Made by a program: the position numbers and the translations under genes
Source of the DNA: an uncultured Clostridia bacterium
Lineage (GTDB): Bacteria; Bacillota; Clostridia; Christensenellales; CAAEEZ01
DNA: 64,000 nucleotides
Direction: 5' to 3'
Assembly: GCA_934365195.1 (NCBI GenBank)
Contig: CAKRNA010000001.1
Span: 1 to 64,000 of the forward strand
Part shown: in pieces, positions 52,626 through 62,843 of the stretch
How positions within the stretch are numbered: position 1 is the first letter of the stretch
Layout of the letters: each line of letters begins with the position of its first letter
Notes under the pieces: generated by a model
Told to the model about the DNA's origin: nothing
The model's database searches: none
Seen by the model: only the letters and a program-made list of their open reading frames with translations

Positions 52626-55600
52626 TTAACTATTAGTAATTTGTACGTAAGTCTCTTTTGCTTCTAGCATAACTACCCATTGGCTTCCTTCTTTTACTAG
52701 GTCAGCAAGTCCTGCTACGTCGGTTAGGTATAGGTTTGGTTTTAGTACTAATTCCGAAGTTACCGTAGTATCTTGGATATCTACTAAGTTTCCATCAACA
52801 GTCCAAGTTCTTCTTTCGTTTCCGCTTTCGCTCGTCTCGTTTGGAGTAGGATTTGGAATTTCGTAATCAGCATTAAAATATGAACCTTCTATTAATCTTG
52901 ATTCCACCTTTAACGTTCTAGTTACTTTATTTCCATCTTTGTCTTCTTCTTCATAAGTATATTTGATTTTTACTTCACCTATCTTATTAGCAGCATCAAC
53001 GTTTTCCCACTTACCTTTTACGTCTACGTTGAAGATAATTGCAGGTTCGCCGTTTACAGAGTCTCTCTTTGCTTTATCTTTATCGTTAACGTCTGCCTCC
53101 GTTACGCTTACAATGTCACCTAATTTACTTTGGCTATTATTTTTCCATGCGCTTAGACTTCCTAGTGAAGTATTGTTATAGTAGTAATTTAGCCATTGTT
53201 GGTCAAAAGACTTAGTTGCCGCATTATGTTTAATGCTAACCTTCAAGTGCTTGTATGGATAACTAATCGCCTCATCATACTTATTGATAATACTATTGAT
53301 TGTAACGTTGCTATGTTCCGTAGCAGCCATGTAATTCGTCCTAAAGTAGATAGGAATTTTTTCTTCTGCTTGTTGCACTTCCATAGTTATCGTGTACTTT
53401 TCGCCACTCAATATGCCGATTTTGTTTTCTGCATATACGTAAGGTCTTACGGTTGGGCTAGTGCTTGCATCGGTCAAACCGTCCACGTATTTGCCATCCT
53501 CAGTAACGTAAGTTTTACGGAATACGTAGCCTTTATCGTTACCGGAGCCAAGCGTCAACGGTCTGTCCTTTAAGTCATTTTCAAAGAAATCGTCCATTCC
53601 GTTTTCGTAGTTAACCGTTTTTATAATAGTTTCTCCGTTCTTATAGTTTACGGCAACTATAATCGGAACGTTAACGTATTCGTACACGGTTCTTTCAGTA
53701 GTGAAATAGAAGCCGTCATTATCGTTTCCTTCCATAGCGCCCAACGTATTTACGTCGTAGGTAGCGTATCTACTTACTTTTTCGCCATTTTTAATAATAT
53801 CCATCTTGCCTATGGTTAACGACCAAGTAATTTCTTCTCTTACGCCATAAGGACTTCTAAAGCCATCTTCCGGTCCAAAATAAGCGTTAAAGTCGTTTGG
53901 TATTGCCGTGCATGGTGTTTTGCCATCTCTTTGATAGTAATTTACCTTTGTTTTGATAGGTACCCATTGTGCATACAACGTTACTGCTCTACCATCAATC
54001 AAAACGTCACCGTCAGCAGCCACCTTAAAGTTTTCAGCGCCTAACCAGATGTAGTTTTCTTTATTCTTATCGCTACTATTATATAAATCCGAACCGTCTT
54101 TATATGCGTAGTAGATTTTATCTACGCCGAATTTTGCGTTTTCCTTAGTTGCCCAGCCGTTGAATACGTAGAACTCTCTTACCGGAGCGCCTTGGTCTAT
54201 CCAGCCGCTTTGTTGGTTCTTAGTAAAGTAGCCGCCGTTAGCGTAGCCGTGCATTTCCACCGCTTTCTCGCCAACGTAATTTTCAAGACGTTCCTTGCCG
54301 TTGGTTACAGAGCCTTTGTACAAGCCGCCGTTTGCATGTAACGTGATAGGTATCCTTCTCAAAGTTTTAACTGCGGCAATTTCAGAGTTTCTGGTTACTT
54401 CGATTCCGTCTTTAAAGTTAACGTTCCTCTCGCTATCTATTAACTTAATTTCATAGTCGTAATAAATAGGATCAACGCCGTCAAACAATTTTCCTTTGAT
54501 AATATCCACCGTTAACTCTGGTACGTCGTCATTATAAATCTTGCCTTCAACGTTGCCTTTATAGGTGCTATTTGCCGCTCCATCGATAGTTAACGTTACT
54601 TTGTACTCAACCATCTCCCACTGAGCGTTTAACGTATATTTCTTCGTAATTCTAATATTACCGTTATCATTAAATTCAGCAGGATAATCCCAAGGAGTAG
54701 CCGCAATTTGCTCATAACCCGGATTTTCTAACGTTACCCCTTGAGGTAGTTCAAATCCAAAGTAGCCGCCTTTTACGGTGATGCTAGTACCTTGTTCTTT
54801 TTTAACGCCATTTACGTTTTTAAAGAACGTACCGCCCTTAGCAAACAAAGTTACGTCGTACTCTACGATTTGCGGATATACTTTAAGCACCCCGTTCTCA
54901 AACTCTAAGGCGTCGATATCTACGCTAACTTTCGTGTTCTTAGTAAACTCGTGTTTGTTGCCTTGGCTATCCAAGTAGTACCATCCGTTTACGAAGTTAT
55001 GTTTACCGAATTTTAGTGGGCTAGCGTACTCGTCAAACATTTCTTTTCCTTCTATTAAGCCATTCTTATCGAAAGAATTTAGGGCGTTCTTACCTACGAT
55101 ATAGGTAATCTGGTCTTTAGCGCTGTATCCATCGATTATCATATATTGAATGCTATATGGTACGAACTTGAACGCTGCCTTAAACTCAATATTTCCGGTG
55201 TACACAACTTTGGTACTGTCGGTATTTGGTTTTTTAATTTCAGTTACGTAATCGGTAAAACTTACTTTCTTTCCGCCGATTTCAGCATAGAAGTTATCAA
55301 ATACGTAATATTTATAGTCAGCCTCTTTTACGTTTGGCAACAAGTTTTGAATTTCATTATTAACCTTAGCAATATCAGCATCTTTTAGCCTATCAAGTAC
55401 GGTATAGGTAAACTCGAATAAGTTTGCACCGTTTGACGCATTAAAAGTTACTTTGTAATCAATCGGCTTCCAAACAGGCTCGATAACGATGTCGGATAAT
55501 ACGTTGTAGTTTTTGTTGAAAGTAGCGCCTACGTAATTAACGTCGAACGTAACGTTCTTAACCATATAAGCGTTATTTTCCAAAACGATTTCCTTACCGT

Positions 55601-57461
55601 CTTTAATCTCCTTTATCTTCCAACCCTCAAACGTGTAGCCCGTTCTGGTTATTGTAGGAATAGAATGAGTGTTGTTCTTAAAGTCGGTGGTGTAATAGTA
55701 ATACGTGCCGTCGTTATCGTACTCGCCAAGCAATTTTGCGTCGCTAGTCTTATCTATCATAACTTTTAGGTCGTTTCTAAGTTCAAACTTAGGAGATAAT
55801 ACTAATCTTTCACCCTCAAACTTAATCTCTTTACCGGTTACCGATACAAGTTTGATTTGTCCTTTTTCCACCTTAGGCTCTAAAATTAGGTTGCCGTTTT
55901 TGTCTTGCAAACCTTTAAATACGTATAGTGCCCTTAGTACAGACTTCTCTTTGTCGGTTAGTTCTTGGCTCTTTACCACGTTTTCTTTGCCAAACGGAAC
56001 GTTTATCTTCTCAGGCCATTCATAGTACATACCGCCAAGAATTCTGTCTAAGCCCGTTCTATCTGCGCCCTTAAACAACATAGCGTTTAAGTATTCAAGG
56101 CTATAAGAATAACTCGTTAAGTCTTTATCGCCAAAGTATTGATTATCGCCTTTTTGGAATATTACTTTTTGTGGTACTTCTTCAAAGTAAGCCACTACTT
56201 TAATAACGGTAGTTTCTATTCCTTTTACTAAATCCTTTGCAAAGTCAACCTTTTGGTTAGCCTTAACGCCCATATAAGCATTTGCTTCAAGATAGGTCCA
56301 ATAAGTTGGCTTTTTACCTTCAAGTTGCGGTTCCGGAACTTTGTAATCATAAGTAACTACTTTACTATCCTTTTGTACAAGTGCCTCGTTATTTCCATAT
56401 ACGTAGTACTCTACGGTTAGTTTGATAGGTTCGGTTTCAGCCTCTACTCTATCAATATCTTCAAAATCAGTTCTATCTATAAATCTTTCGCTAGTGCTGA
56501 TGCCATTTTCAATCTTGTTGCCGTTAGCATCGTAATAAGTGAAAACCTCTTTATCTTTGTTATATTCGTCCTTTTCTATTGTAACAACTTTCCATTGTAC
56601 GAATTTTTTGCCTACCAAATTCATGGCTTTTGGCATAAGCCTATTGCCTTTTTCGTCAAGCACAAAATCGTCATCGGTCAATAATGCGTTTTGACCGTCC
56701 TCTGCCTTTGCAAAACTAAACTTACCCTCTAACATTTTAATTTTTGCAATGGTAGTATTACCGCTCCTAAACGAGAAACTCCTTTCGATAGGAACGGGCT
56801 TGGTGTAAAGTTTGTACACGCCAACGCCGTTAGCGTCCTTCTCGGTTTTATCGATATAACCTTCTACTTTTACGGTAGTGTTGTAACTAAATAGGCTACC
56901 GCTAGAATTCCTAAAACTAAAACTAAGTTTGTAGTCCCCGTTATCGTATTTTCCTACGATATCAGGGTTTTGCTTAACCTCGTCAATTTTTTTCTTAATA
57001 TCGCTGCTACTAATCTTGCTCTCTTTGTAAAGATTGTCAAAACTGAATAGTAGGGTATCGGTTACCGCACCGTTTTCGCCTGTTTCCTTTAAGTAGAACT
57101 CGAACCTATACGAAGGCTTTTTATCCCACTTTGCGTACAAGGTCATAGTATCGGCAGTTGCCCAGCCCGGTGTTACAGCCTGAGTGCACGCCTTGTCTTT
57201 GTACCAGCCGCCAAAATCGTAGCCTTCACGCACAGGATCATCAGGCATAGTCAATTTTTGACCGCCCGTGTAAGTATTTTCTTTGTGAACGTAACCGTTG
57301 TCGATAAACACGGCGCCTTCGCCGTTTACGTCGTAAGTAATGGTAAACTTTTTGTAGTTATCTTTTTGGAACGCATCGATATCGTCCCCGCACGCCGTAA
57401 GTAGCGCTACGGATAACGTCAAAAGTAAACATAAAATTAGGACTTTTTTTAGGGTTTTCAT
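52626..57461 (-). CDS. Giant surface lipoprotein with InlB B-type repeats
   Basis: This 1,611-residue protein has a lipoprotein signal peptide with lipobox LLTAC (the Cys near residue 24). The ectodomain has InlB B-repeat (Flg_new) modules, recognised by GYxFGGWYKD...AKW, GYTFEGWKI and FNGWATKE...LYAQW. Long beta-rich stretches follow in similar style. It has no LPXTG or membrane anchor at the C-terminus, so the lipid is the anchor. Such proteins are thought to bind surfaces or host ligands. The ATG at 57461 has AGGAG 5 bases upstream. It is a single-gene unit. Confidence 0.88.
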   Translation of the reverse strand: MKTLKKVLILCLLLTLSVALLTACGDDIDAFQKDNYKKFTITYDVNGEGAVFIDNGYVHKENTYTGGQKLTMPDDPVREGYDFGGWYKDKACTQAVTPGWATADTMTLYAKWDKKPSYRFEFYLKETGENGAVTDTLLFSFDNLYKESKISSSDIKKKIDEVKQNPDIVGKYDNGDYKLSFSFRNSSGSLFSYNTTVKVEGYIDKTEKDANGVGVYKLYTKPVPIERSFSFRSGNTTIAKIKMLEGKFSFAKAEDGQNALLTDDDFVLDEKGNRLMPKAMNLVGKKFVQWKVVTIEKDEYNKDKEVFTYYDANGNKIENGISTSERFIDRTDFEDIDRVEAETEPIKLTVEYYVYGNNEALVQKDSKVVTYDYKVPEPQLEGKKPTYWTYLEANAYMGVKANQKVDFAKDLVKGIETTVIKVVAYFEEVPQKVIFQKGDNQYFGDKDLTSYSYSLEYLNAMLFKGADRTGLDRILGGMYYEWPEKINVPFGKENVVKSQELTDKEKSVLRALYVFKGLQDKNGNLILEPKVEKGQIKLVSVTGKEIKFEGERLVLSPKFELRNDLKVMIDKTSDAKLLGEYDNDGTYYYYTTDFKNNTHSIPTITRTGYTFEGWKIKEIKDGKEIVLENNAYMVKNVTFDVNYVGATFNKNYNVLSDIVIEPVWKPIDYKVTFNASNGANLFEFTYTVLDRLKDADIAKVNNEIQNLLPNVKEADYKYYVFDNFYAEIGGKKVSFTDYVTEIKKPNTDSTKVVYTGNIEFKAAFKFVPYSIQYMIIDGYSAKDQITYIVGKNALNSFDKNGLIEGKEMFDEYASPLKFGKHNFVNGWYYLDSQGNKHEFTKNTKVSVDIDALEFENGVLKVYPQIVEYDVTLFAKGGTFFKNVNGVKKEQGTSITVKGGYFGFELPQGVTLENPGYEQIAATPWDYPAEFNDNGNIRITKKYTLNAQWEMVEYKVTLTIDGAANSTYKGNVEGKIYNDDVPELTVDIIKGKLFDGVDPIYYDYEIKLIDSERNVNFKDGIEVTRNSEIAAVKTLRRIPITLHANGGLYKGSVTNGKERLENYVGEKAVEMHGYANGGYFTKNQQSGWIDQGAPVREFYVFNGWATKENAKFGVDKIYYAYKDGSDLYNSSDKNKENYIWLGAENFKVAADGDVLIDGRAVTLYAQWVPIKTKVNYYQRDGKTPCTAIPNDFNAYFGPEDGFRSPYGVREEITWSLTIGKMDIIKNGEKVSRYATYDVNTLGAMEGNDNDGFYFTTERTVYEYVNVPIIVAVNYKNGETIIKTVNYENGMDDFFENDLKDRPLTLGSGNDKGYVFRKTYVTEDGKYVDGLTDASTSPTVRPYVYAENKIGILSGEKYTITMEVQQAEEKIPIYFRTNYMAATEHSNVTINSIINKYDEAISYPYKHLKVSIKHNAATKSFDQQWLNYYYNNTSLGSLSAWKNNSQSKLGDIVSVTEADVNDKDKAKRDSVNGEPAIIFNVDVKGKWENVDAANKIGEVKIKYTYEEEDKDGNKVTRTLKVESRLIEGSYFNADYEIPNPTPNETSESGNERRTWTVDGNLVDIQDTTVTSELVLKPNLYLTDVAGLADLVKEGSQWVVMLEAKETYVQITNS

Positions 57462-57947
57462 AATTTCTCCTAGCAATATAACTTTTTCTTATAGCGCATA
57501 ACCACATAAAATATGTAATTATACAACAATAATTTATCATAAAATAGCGAGCATTACAATACTAAAACCGTTTTTTTGTTAAATTTTTTAAGATTTTTAT
57601 ATATATTTATATAAATAGGCAAAAAAACGAGGATTTTTCCCCGTTTTTTTGTTGCAAATTGCAAAATATAATATTTTAAAAAATTTTGCCTATTTTCAAT
57701 TTTACTAGACGCAATTCCTACACTTTTAGATAGACGCTACTTAGTTACTTTACTTTTAATTCTTAATCATTTTAGTCCGCTTTTAGTTTCCCTCAGATTT
57801 TAGTTTTTCGTACACTTTTAAGTTTCACGACAGTTTTAATTTTAACAATTTTTTAGTTTTTCGGTTTTCTGTTTTAACAGATTTTTACTTCACCGACTCA
57901 TTTTAGTTTTTCGTGCTATTTTAATTTTCAGCAAGATTTTTCCACCG
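57462..57947. other. AT-rich intergenic region with a hairpin and a spaced motif
   Basis: It holds a hairpin (AAAAACGAGG/CCCCGTTTTT, about 57622-57650), terminator-like in both directions. Three copies of TTTTAGTTTTTCG follow at about 57798, 57851 and 57901 (roughly 50 bp apart). I see no gene. Confidence 0.5.
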
Positions 57948-58487
57948 TTAAAACTCGTCGGACACTATCTCGAAATAGGCTTGCGGGTGATTACATACAG
58001 GGCACACGTCAGGTGCGCTTTTTGAAAATACGCTATGTCCACAGTTAGAGCATCTCCACTCCACCTCTTCGTCCTTTTTGAACACTTTGCCATCTTTTAC
58101 AAGGCTGGCAAGTTTACTATATCTCTCCTCGTGTGCTTTCTCAATTTTTGCTACACCTCTAAACTTTTCGGCTATGTCGTAAAATCCTTCTTCCTCCGCC
58201 TCATCTGCCATTCTATTGTACATAATTGTCCATTCGTAGTGCTCTCCCTCGGCTGCTGCAATAAGGTTTAGATAAGTATCGTCAATCTTTCCGCCACTTA
58301 ATTCCTTAAACCACAACTTTGCGTGCTCTTTCTCATTATTTGCGGTTTCCTCAAATATTTTTGATATCTCTACGTAGCCGTCTTTTTTCGCCTTGCTTGA
58401 AAAAAACGTGTATTTATTGCGTGCCATACTTTCACCCGCAAAGGCTTCCATTAGATTTTTTGCGGTCTTACTTCCCTTTAATTCCAT
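57948..58487 (-). CDS. Rubrerythrin
   Basis: This 179-residue protein has a ferritin-like diiron domain (ESMARNKYTFF, ETANNEKEHAKLWF, EGEHYEW, EKAHEERY) and a C-terminal rubredoxin-like centre with CSNCG and CPVC. It reduces hydrogen peroxide in anaerobes using electrons from NADH via rubredoxin-type partners. It lies 22 bases after the desulfoferrodoxin gene in the same unit, so the two together turn superoxide into water. Confidence 0.95.
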   Translation of the reverse strand: MELKGSKTAKNLMEAFAGESMARNKYTFFSSKAKKDGYVEISKIFEETANNEKEHAKLWFKELSGGKIDDTYLNLIAAAEGEHYEWTIMYNRMADEAEEEGFYDIAEKFRGVAKIEKAHEERYSKLASLVKDGKVFKKDEEVEWRCSNCGHSVFSKSAPDVCPVCNHPQAYFEIVSDEF

Positions 58488-58509
58488 ACTTTTCTCTCCT
58501 TTAATTCTA

Positions 58510-58884
58510 TCATTTTATAACGGCTTTCCACAGTCCGTGCAGATTGCAATATTCGTAAATTTCCACTCCTTGACTCGTATCGATAGTAAAGTCCGCAATA
58601 GGTTGCATAGTTTCGTCAAAATTAACCCTTTGCACCTTATCTCCATTAACCACAATGATTGTTTGAATTAAATGTTCCTTAGTCATCGGATGCAAAACGC
58701 TACCCACTTCAACGTGCAATTTATCCTCACTCAAAGTAGCCATTGGCAAATGTTTTTCTAGTGCCGCATCGGTTACGTTAGCAGTCAAAATCTCCATTTT
58801 CTCTCCGCAACAAAGAATAGGTACACCCTTATCTACTACAAAATCAACCAAATTTCCACAATGCTTACACCTTGCAATTTTCAT
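58510..58884 (-). CDS. dfx: Desulfoferrodoxin (2Fe superoxide reductase)
   Basis: This 124-residue enzyme has an N-terminal desulforedoxin centre (CKHCGN and ILCCGEKM, four Cys) and the superoxide reductase domain with its His ligands (EKHLP, LHPMTKEH) and the terminal Cys/His (EYCNLHGLW). The ATG at 58884 has AGGAGGGG 5 bases upstream. It reduces superoxide to peroxide, which rubrerythrin downstream removes. Confidence 0.95.
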   Translation of the reverse strand: MKIARCKHCGNLVDFVVDKGVPILCCGEKMEILTANVTDAALEKHLPMATLSEDKLHVEVGSVLHPMTKEHLIQTIIVVNGDKVQRVNFDETMQPIADFTIDTSQGVEIYEYCNLHGLWKAVIK

Positions 58885-59189
58885 CTTTTCCCCTCCTAAA
58901 AATAAACCTATGCAGAAGATTTCCACTTCGCTACCCGCCGTTTTAATTCGTCGCTTACATTTTTTGCTTTTTAAATGGCTACTTTTTGCAATAAAAATCT
59001 TACGCAAACTATAATTTACTAATAACTATATCTATAAAAGTGCGTTTTATAATCAATAATAGTTATCAATTTCATTTTAATAATAATACGAATTATTATT
59101 TATTGTCAATACTAGCATTAAAAAACCTTTTATAGCGTTACTTACTTTTTAAACTAAGCCGTATCCTTTAATTTTTTGGTTAGATATGA

Positions 59190-59195
59190 TATAAT
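59190..59195 (+). promoter_or_regulatory. -10 box of a leaderless transcript
   Basis: TATAAT ends 6 bases before the ATG at 59202, so transcription would begin at or beside the start codon. No Shine-Dalgarno sequence is present. The -35 region (around 59167) is weak. Confidence 0.6.
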
Positions 59196-59201
59196 AGCGT
59201 T

Positions 59202-60356
59202 ATGAACGAAAAGAATTTAACAATATCGGTTGCTACGGCATTTGGCGTAGAGGCAATCACAAAGCGTGAAATAGTAAAACTAGGCTACCCCGACGCACCT
59301 GCAAATAACGGCAGAATTACCTTTCATGGCGATATGCTTGCAGTAAGCAGGCTGAACGTTTTTTTGTCTACGGCGGAGCGTGTGTACGTGGAAATAGCGA
59401 GGTTTAAGGCGGAGACTTTTGACGACCTTTTCGACGGCTTATACGCTATTGACTGGGATAATTACCTTGTGAAAAACGCCTACGTTCACCTAGTTGCAAA
59501 GAGTAAAAACAGCAAACTTTTTGCCCTGTCCAGCGTGCAAAGTGTGGGCAAAAAAGCCATAATCGAAAAACTTAAAAAACTATATAACACGGTGATTTTG
59601 TCCGAAACAGGCAGCGAATACGTGATTGAACTTTCCATTGATAACGACGTTGTAACCGTAAGCCTAGACACCACGGGCGAGGCACTACACAAGCGTGGAT
59701 ATAGAGACCTATCGGTTGAAGCGCCTATAAAAGAAACGCTTGCCGCCGCTATTATCGACCTAAGCGTGTACAACCCCGACAAATATTGCATAGACGCATT
59801 TACCGGTAGTGGCACTTTTGCTATTGAAACCGCCCGCAAAGCCTTGAACATTGCAAGCGGAATTGACAGGGATTTTGCCTTCCACACCTTTGAAAACGTG
59901 GATAAAAAGTACTTTGACCTTGCCAAAGAGGAGGCAAACGACCTTGTTACCGACAGGAAGTTGAACATAAGCGCATTCGATATTGACGAAAACGCAATAT
60001 CCATTGCCCGCCACCACGCAAAAAACGGAAGGGTGGATAAGTACGTTCATTTTCAGCGTATGGACAGCAGGGAAATTAGTTCCAAACACCCTTATGGCGT
60101 AATGTTTGCAAACCCTCCGTACGGCGAAAGACTAATGACGGAAAAAGAGGTTGCCGCTTTGTATCGTGATTTTGCAAGCACCTTTTTCAGCCTATCGGAC
60201 TGGAGTTTGTACCTAATCACCGCATATCCGAAACTAGAACAAGCCTTTAACAAAAAAGCAACCAAAACCCGCAAACTATTTAATGGCAATATCGAGTGCA
60301 GGCTGTATCAGTATATGGGCAAAAAACCGCAACTAGCCAAAAAGTCGGAGCAATAG
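59202..60356 (+). CDS. THUMP-domain class I RNA methyltransferase (RlmL/YpsC type)
   Basis: This 384-residue protein has an N-terminal THUMP/ferredoxin-like part (about 1-165) and a C-terminal methyltransferase of the UPF0020 type with DAFTGSGTFAIETA (SAM motif, about 199-212), SAFDIDENAI and the catalytic NPPYGERL. It probably makes N2-methylguanosine in 23S rRNA, by analogy to RlmL-like proteins. The ATG at 59202 has no ribosome binding site but sits 6 bases from a TATAAT. Confidence 0.88.
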   Translation: MNEKNLTISVATAFGVEAITKREIVKLGYPDAPANNGRITFHGDMLAVSRLNVFLSTAERVYVEIARFKAETFDDLFDGLYAIDWDNYLVKNAYVHLVAKSKNSKLFALSSVQSVGKKAIIEKLKKLYNTVILSETGSEYVIELSIDNDVVTVSLDTTGEALHKRGYRDLSVEAPIKETLAAAIIDLSVYNPDKYCIDAFTGSGTFAIETARKALNIASGIDRDFAFHTFENVDKKYFDLAKEEANDLVTDRKLNISAFDIDENAISIARHHAKNGRVDKYVHFQRMDSREISSKHPYGVMFANPPYGERLMTEKEVAALYRDFASTFFSLSDWSLYLITAYPKLEQAFNKKATKTRKLFNGNIECRLYQYMGKKPQLAKKSEQ

Positions 60357-60680
60357 CCCCGCTTTTTCCTTATATATTTAGCAAATAATACCCTGTGATT
60401 TTTTAAAACGCTACTAATACTAAACTAAAACCTAATTGTGATATTTATGCCTTGCTACTAATAATTTTGCTAAATTTTTGTTAAAATATTTGTTAATTTG
60501 CTACTGATATTTTACTAAACCTTGTTGGGATAGATGATATTTTACTTCTTATTTTTTGCTAAAACCTTGTCTTGTCGCTTGTTATTTTGCTGCTATCACT
60601 TGCCTAATCCCAGATTTTAAATTTGCAAAAATATTGCGTATTTGAGCGTTTATCTAGCATTTTTGACACTTAAACTATCG

Positions 60681-60707
60681 ATTGCGTAACAACAACGCAA
60701 TTTTTTT
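60681..60707 (+). terminator. Terminator, plus strand
   Basis: The stem ATTGCGT/ACGCAAT with a 7-base loop followed by T7 lies about 330 bases after the RNA methyltransferase gene. Confidence 0.7.
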
Positions 60708-60729
60708 ATTATTTTATTTAAACAAAAAA

Positions 60730-60749
60730 GGATAGTAGTTTTACTATCC
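60730..60749 (-). terminator. Terminator of the mrp gene
   Basis: The stem GGATAGTA/TACTATCC with a 4-base loop is followed on the minus strand by T6. It lies 34 bases after the stop codon. Confidence 0.85.
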
Positions 60750-60782
60750 TCTCTTTTATTAGTTCAATATACGTTGCTTATA

Positions 60783-61595
60783 TTATTCCAAACTTTCGAT
60801 TTCTTTAATGCTGCCGTCAACCAGTCCTGCTCTTACGCTTTCCACAAGCCCCTCGTCGCAAGCCTTTGTAATAAGCGGATCGATAGGTAGCCTATCAAGA
60901 ACCTTTACGCCTAGTTCCTTGCTAATCTCGTCCAGTTTGCTCTCCCCGAAAATCGAGAATTTTTTGCCACAATCAGGGCAAGTAACGTAACTGTAATTTT
61001 CTACAAAACCAAGAATAGGAACGTTCATAGCGGTTGCCATATTGTAGGCTTTTTTAACTATTAGCGATACTAAATCTTGCGGCGATGTAACGATAACGAT
61101 ACCGTCGATTGGTAGTGATTGATAAACGGTAAGAGGTATATCCCCTGTTCCCGGTGGCATATCTATTAGCAAATAGTCCAGTTCGTCCCAGTAAACGTCC
61201 GACCAGAATTGTTTTACCGTGCCGGCAAGGACAGGTCCACGCCAAAATACAGGCGTATCTTCCTTTTCTACAAGCAGGTTAAGGCTCATTACCTTTATTC
61301 CGTTTTCGCTTTCTGCAGGTAGTATTCCGTAAGGGCTTTCGTAAGCGCTGTCGTGGATACCGAACATTTTAGGAATAGACGGACCCGTAATATCCGCATC
61401 GATTATACCAACTTTTTTGCCACGGCGGTTAAGTTCTACGGCAATCAAACCGCTTACTAGCGATTTACCAACGCCACCTTTACCACTAACTACGGCAATA
61501 ACTTTTTTCACACTACTATTTTCGTTTAATTTTTCCTTTGAGCATTCCCCGTTTGACGAACACTCAGAGCAATTATGATTACAAGTATCGCTCAT
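60783..61595 (-). CDS. Mrp/NBP35-type P-loop ATPase, Fe-S cluster carrier
   Basis: This 270-residue protein has a cysteine-rich N-terminus (CNHNCSECSSNGEC), the deviant Walker A GKGGVGKS (about 37-44), the GIIDADITGPSIP motif, and a C-terminal CxxC (VTCPDCGKKF) that bridges a cluster in dimers. It moves Fe-S clusters to apoproteins in the cytosol. AAGGAG precedes the ATG. Confidence 0.92.
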   Translation of the reverse strand: MSDTCNHNCSECSSNGECSKEKLNENSSVKKVIAVVSGKGGVGKSLVSGLIAVELNRRGKKVGIIDADITGPSIPKMFGIHDSAYESPYGILPAESENGIKVMSLNLLVEKEDTPVFWRGPVLAGTVKQFWSDVYWDELDYLLIDMPPGTGDIPLTVYQSLPIDGIVIVTSPQDLVSLIVKKAYNMATAMNVPILGFVENYSYVTCPDCGKKFSIFGESKLDEISKELGVKVLDRLPIDPLITKACDEGLVESVRAGLVDGSIKEIESLE

Positions 61596-61678
61596 TGTTT
61601 TTCTCCTTTATGTGCTAAATAGTAGTATGCTCTTTTTTTATGCTTTTGTCAATGTATTTAAGCCATTTCGGACTTATG

Positions 61679-62605
61679 TTAATTATTATCTTGAATATTT
61701 TTAAGTTGCTCTTCCACCTTTTGCTTTCTAGCAAGAGCACTTTCTCGCTTTATTTCGCTGCCCATAATGTCGCTTATCTCGTTAATTGTAACGAACGCAT
61801 TTTCGTCCACGCCCTTGATAAGTTTTTTAAGCCCTGCAATTTCGAAACGGTTTACTACGCAGTACATCATAGTCTTATTTTCCTTGCTGTAAAACCCTTT
61901 TGCGTCAAGAATGGTGATGCCACGACCTAGTGCGTTGCTGATTGCCTCGCCCATAATTTCGCTCTTATCGGTGATAATAATTACAGCCTTGCACTTGTCG
62001 AAACCTTCTACAACGAAGTCCACCGCTTTTAGACCTACCGAGTAACTTACTATTGAGTACAAACCGATTCTAAAATCGCCCATTACAAGACTTGCTACTA
62101 AGTACATAACGGCGTTGTACATCATAACGAATTGTCCAACGGTAATGCCAAGTCTTTTGGAGAATAACACCGCCGTAACCTCTATGCCGTCGATTGCACC
62201 GCCACCTTTAATGGTAAGACCACTACCGATACCTGACACCAAGCCGCCGAAAACTGCGCACAAGAAGATATCCTTGCCTAAGGATTCGTACACGAAAATA
62301 TCCACCTTAAAATAGGTGTAAATAAACGTCATAAGTGCGTAACTTGCTATCGCCGTGAGCGACTTGAAAATAAAGGATTTTCCCATCCTTTTAAAACCGA
62401 GTATGAAAAACGGTAAGTTGATAAATACGATAAATATACTTGCACTTACCTTAGTTACGTGCGATAAAAATAGCGACAAACCCGATATTCCGCCGTCAAT
62501 TACCGAGGAAGGCAATAAAAACAGCGCAACACCAGTCGCATTTACACTACCTGCTATTATTAGCATTAGAACGGCTAATACCGGATTATTGGACAACTTT
62601 TTCAT
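61679..62605 (-). CDS. YitT-family membrane protein (DUF2179 C-terminus)
   Basis: This 308-residue protein has five to six helices of the YitT_membrane type (about 10-205) and a soluble C-terminal DUF2179 domain (GRGITILDAKGFYSKENKTMMYCVV in part). The function of the family is unknown. AAGGAG precedes the ATG. No operon partner is seen. Confidence 0.9.
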   Translation of the reverse strand: MKKLSNNPVLAVLMLIIAGSVNATGVALFLLPSSVIDGGISGLSLFLSHVTKVSASIFIVFINLPFFILGFKRMGKSFIFKSLTAIASYALMTFIYTYFKVDIFVYESLGKDIFLCAVFGGLVSGIGSGLTIKGGGAIDGIEVTAVLFSKRLGITVGQFVMMYNAVMYLVASLVMGDFRIGLYSIVSYSVGLKAVDFVVEGFDKCKAVIIITDKSEIMGEAISNALGRGITILDAKGFYSKENKTMMYCVVNRFEIAGLKKLIKGVDENAFVTINEISDIMGSEIKRESALARKQKVEEQLKNIQDNN

Positions 62606-62800
62606 TTCTTTCTCCTTTTTTCTATCCTAACACGGCATTTATAAATCCGTCAAATCACTTTTTAAAATTTTTACAAAAATTTTTTACAAAATTAAATTTG
62701 GATAAATATTTTTTTTAATACTGTATAAATATACTGTCTCACCTCGAAAAATATTTATTTTTTATATTTTTTCGCTCAAATATTTTAATTTAAATAGAAA

Positions 62801-62824
62801 AAAAGGACGGCGCACCGTCCTTTT
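62801..62824. terminator. Terminator of the transhydrogenase gene
   Basis: A perfect 10-bp stem AAAAGGACGG/CCGTCCTTTT with loop CGCA lies 20 bases after the stop at 62844. Confidence 0.9.
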
Positions 62825-62843
62825 CCCAAAGAGAGATAAAAGA

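Larger units (their letters stand above)
60357..60782. other. Intergenic region between convergent genes
   Basis: AT-rich sequence with recurring TTGCTA/TTTGCTAA words but no reading frame. It holds the two terminators at 60681-60707 (plus) and 60730-60749 (minus). Confidence 0.5.

Noticed and set aside
57797..57913. CRISPR-like array of the TTTTAGTTTTTCG motif
   Set aside because: Only three short AT-rich copies with uneven context and no cas genes.
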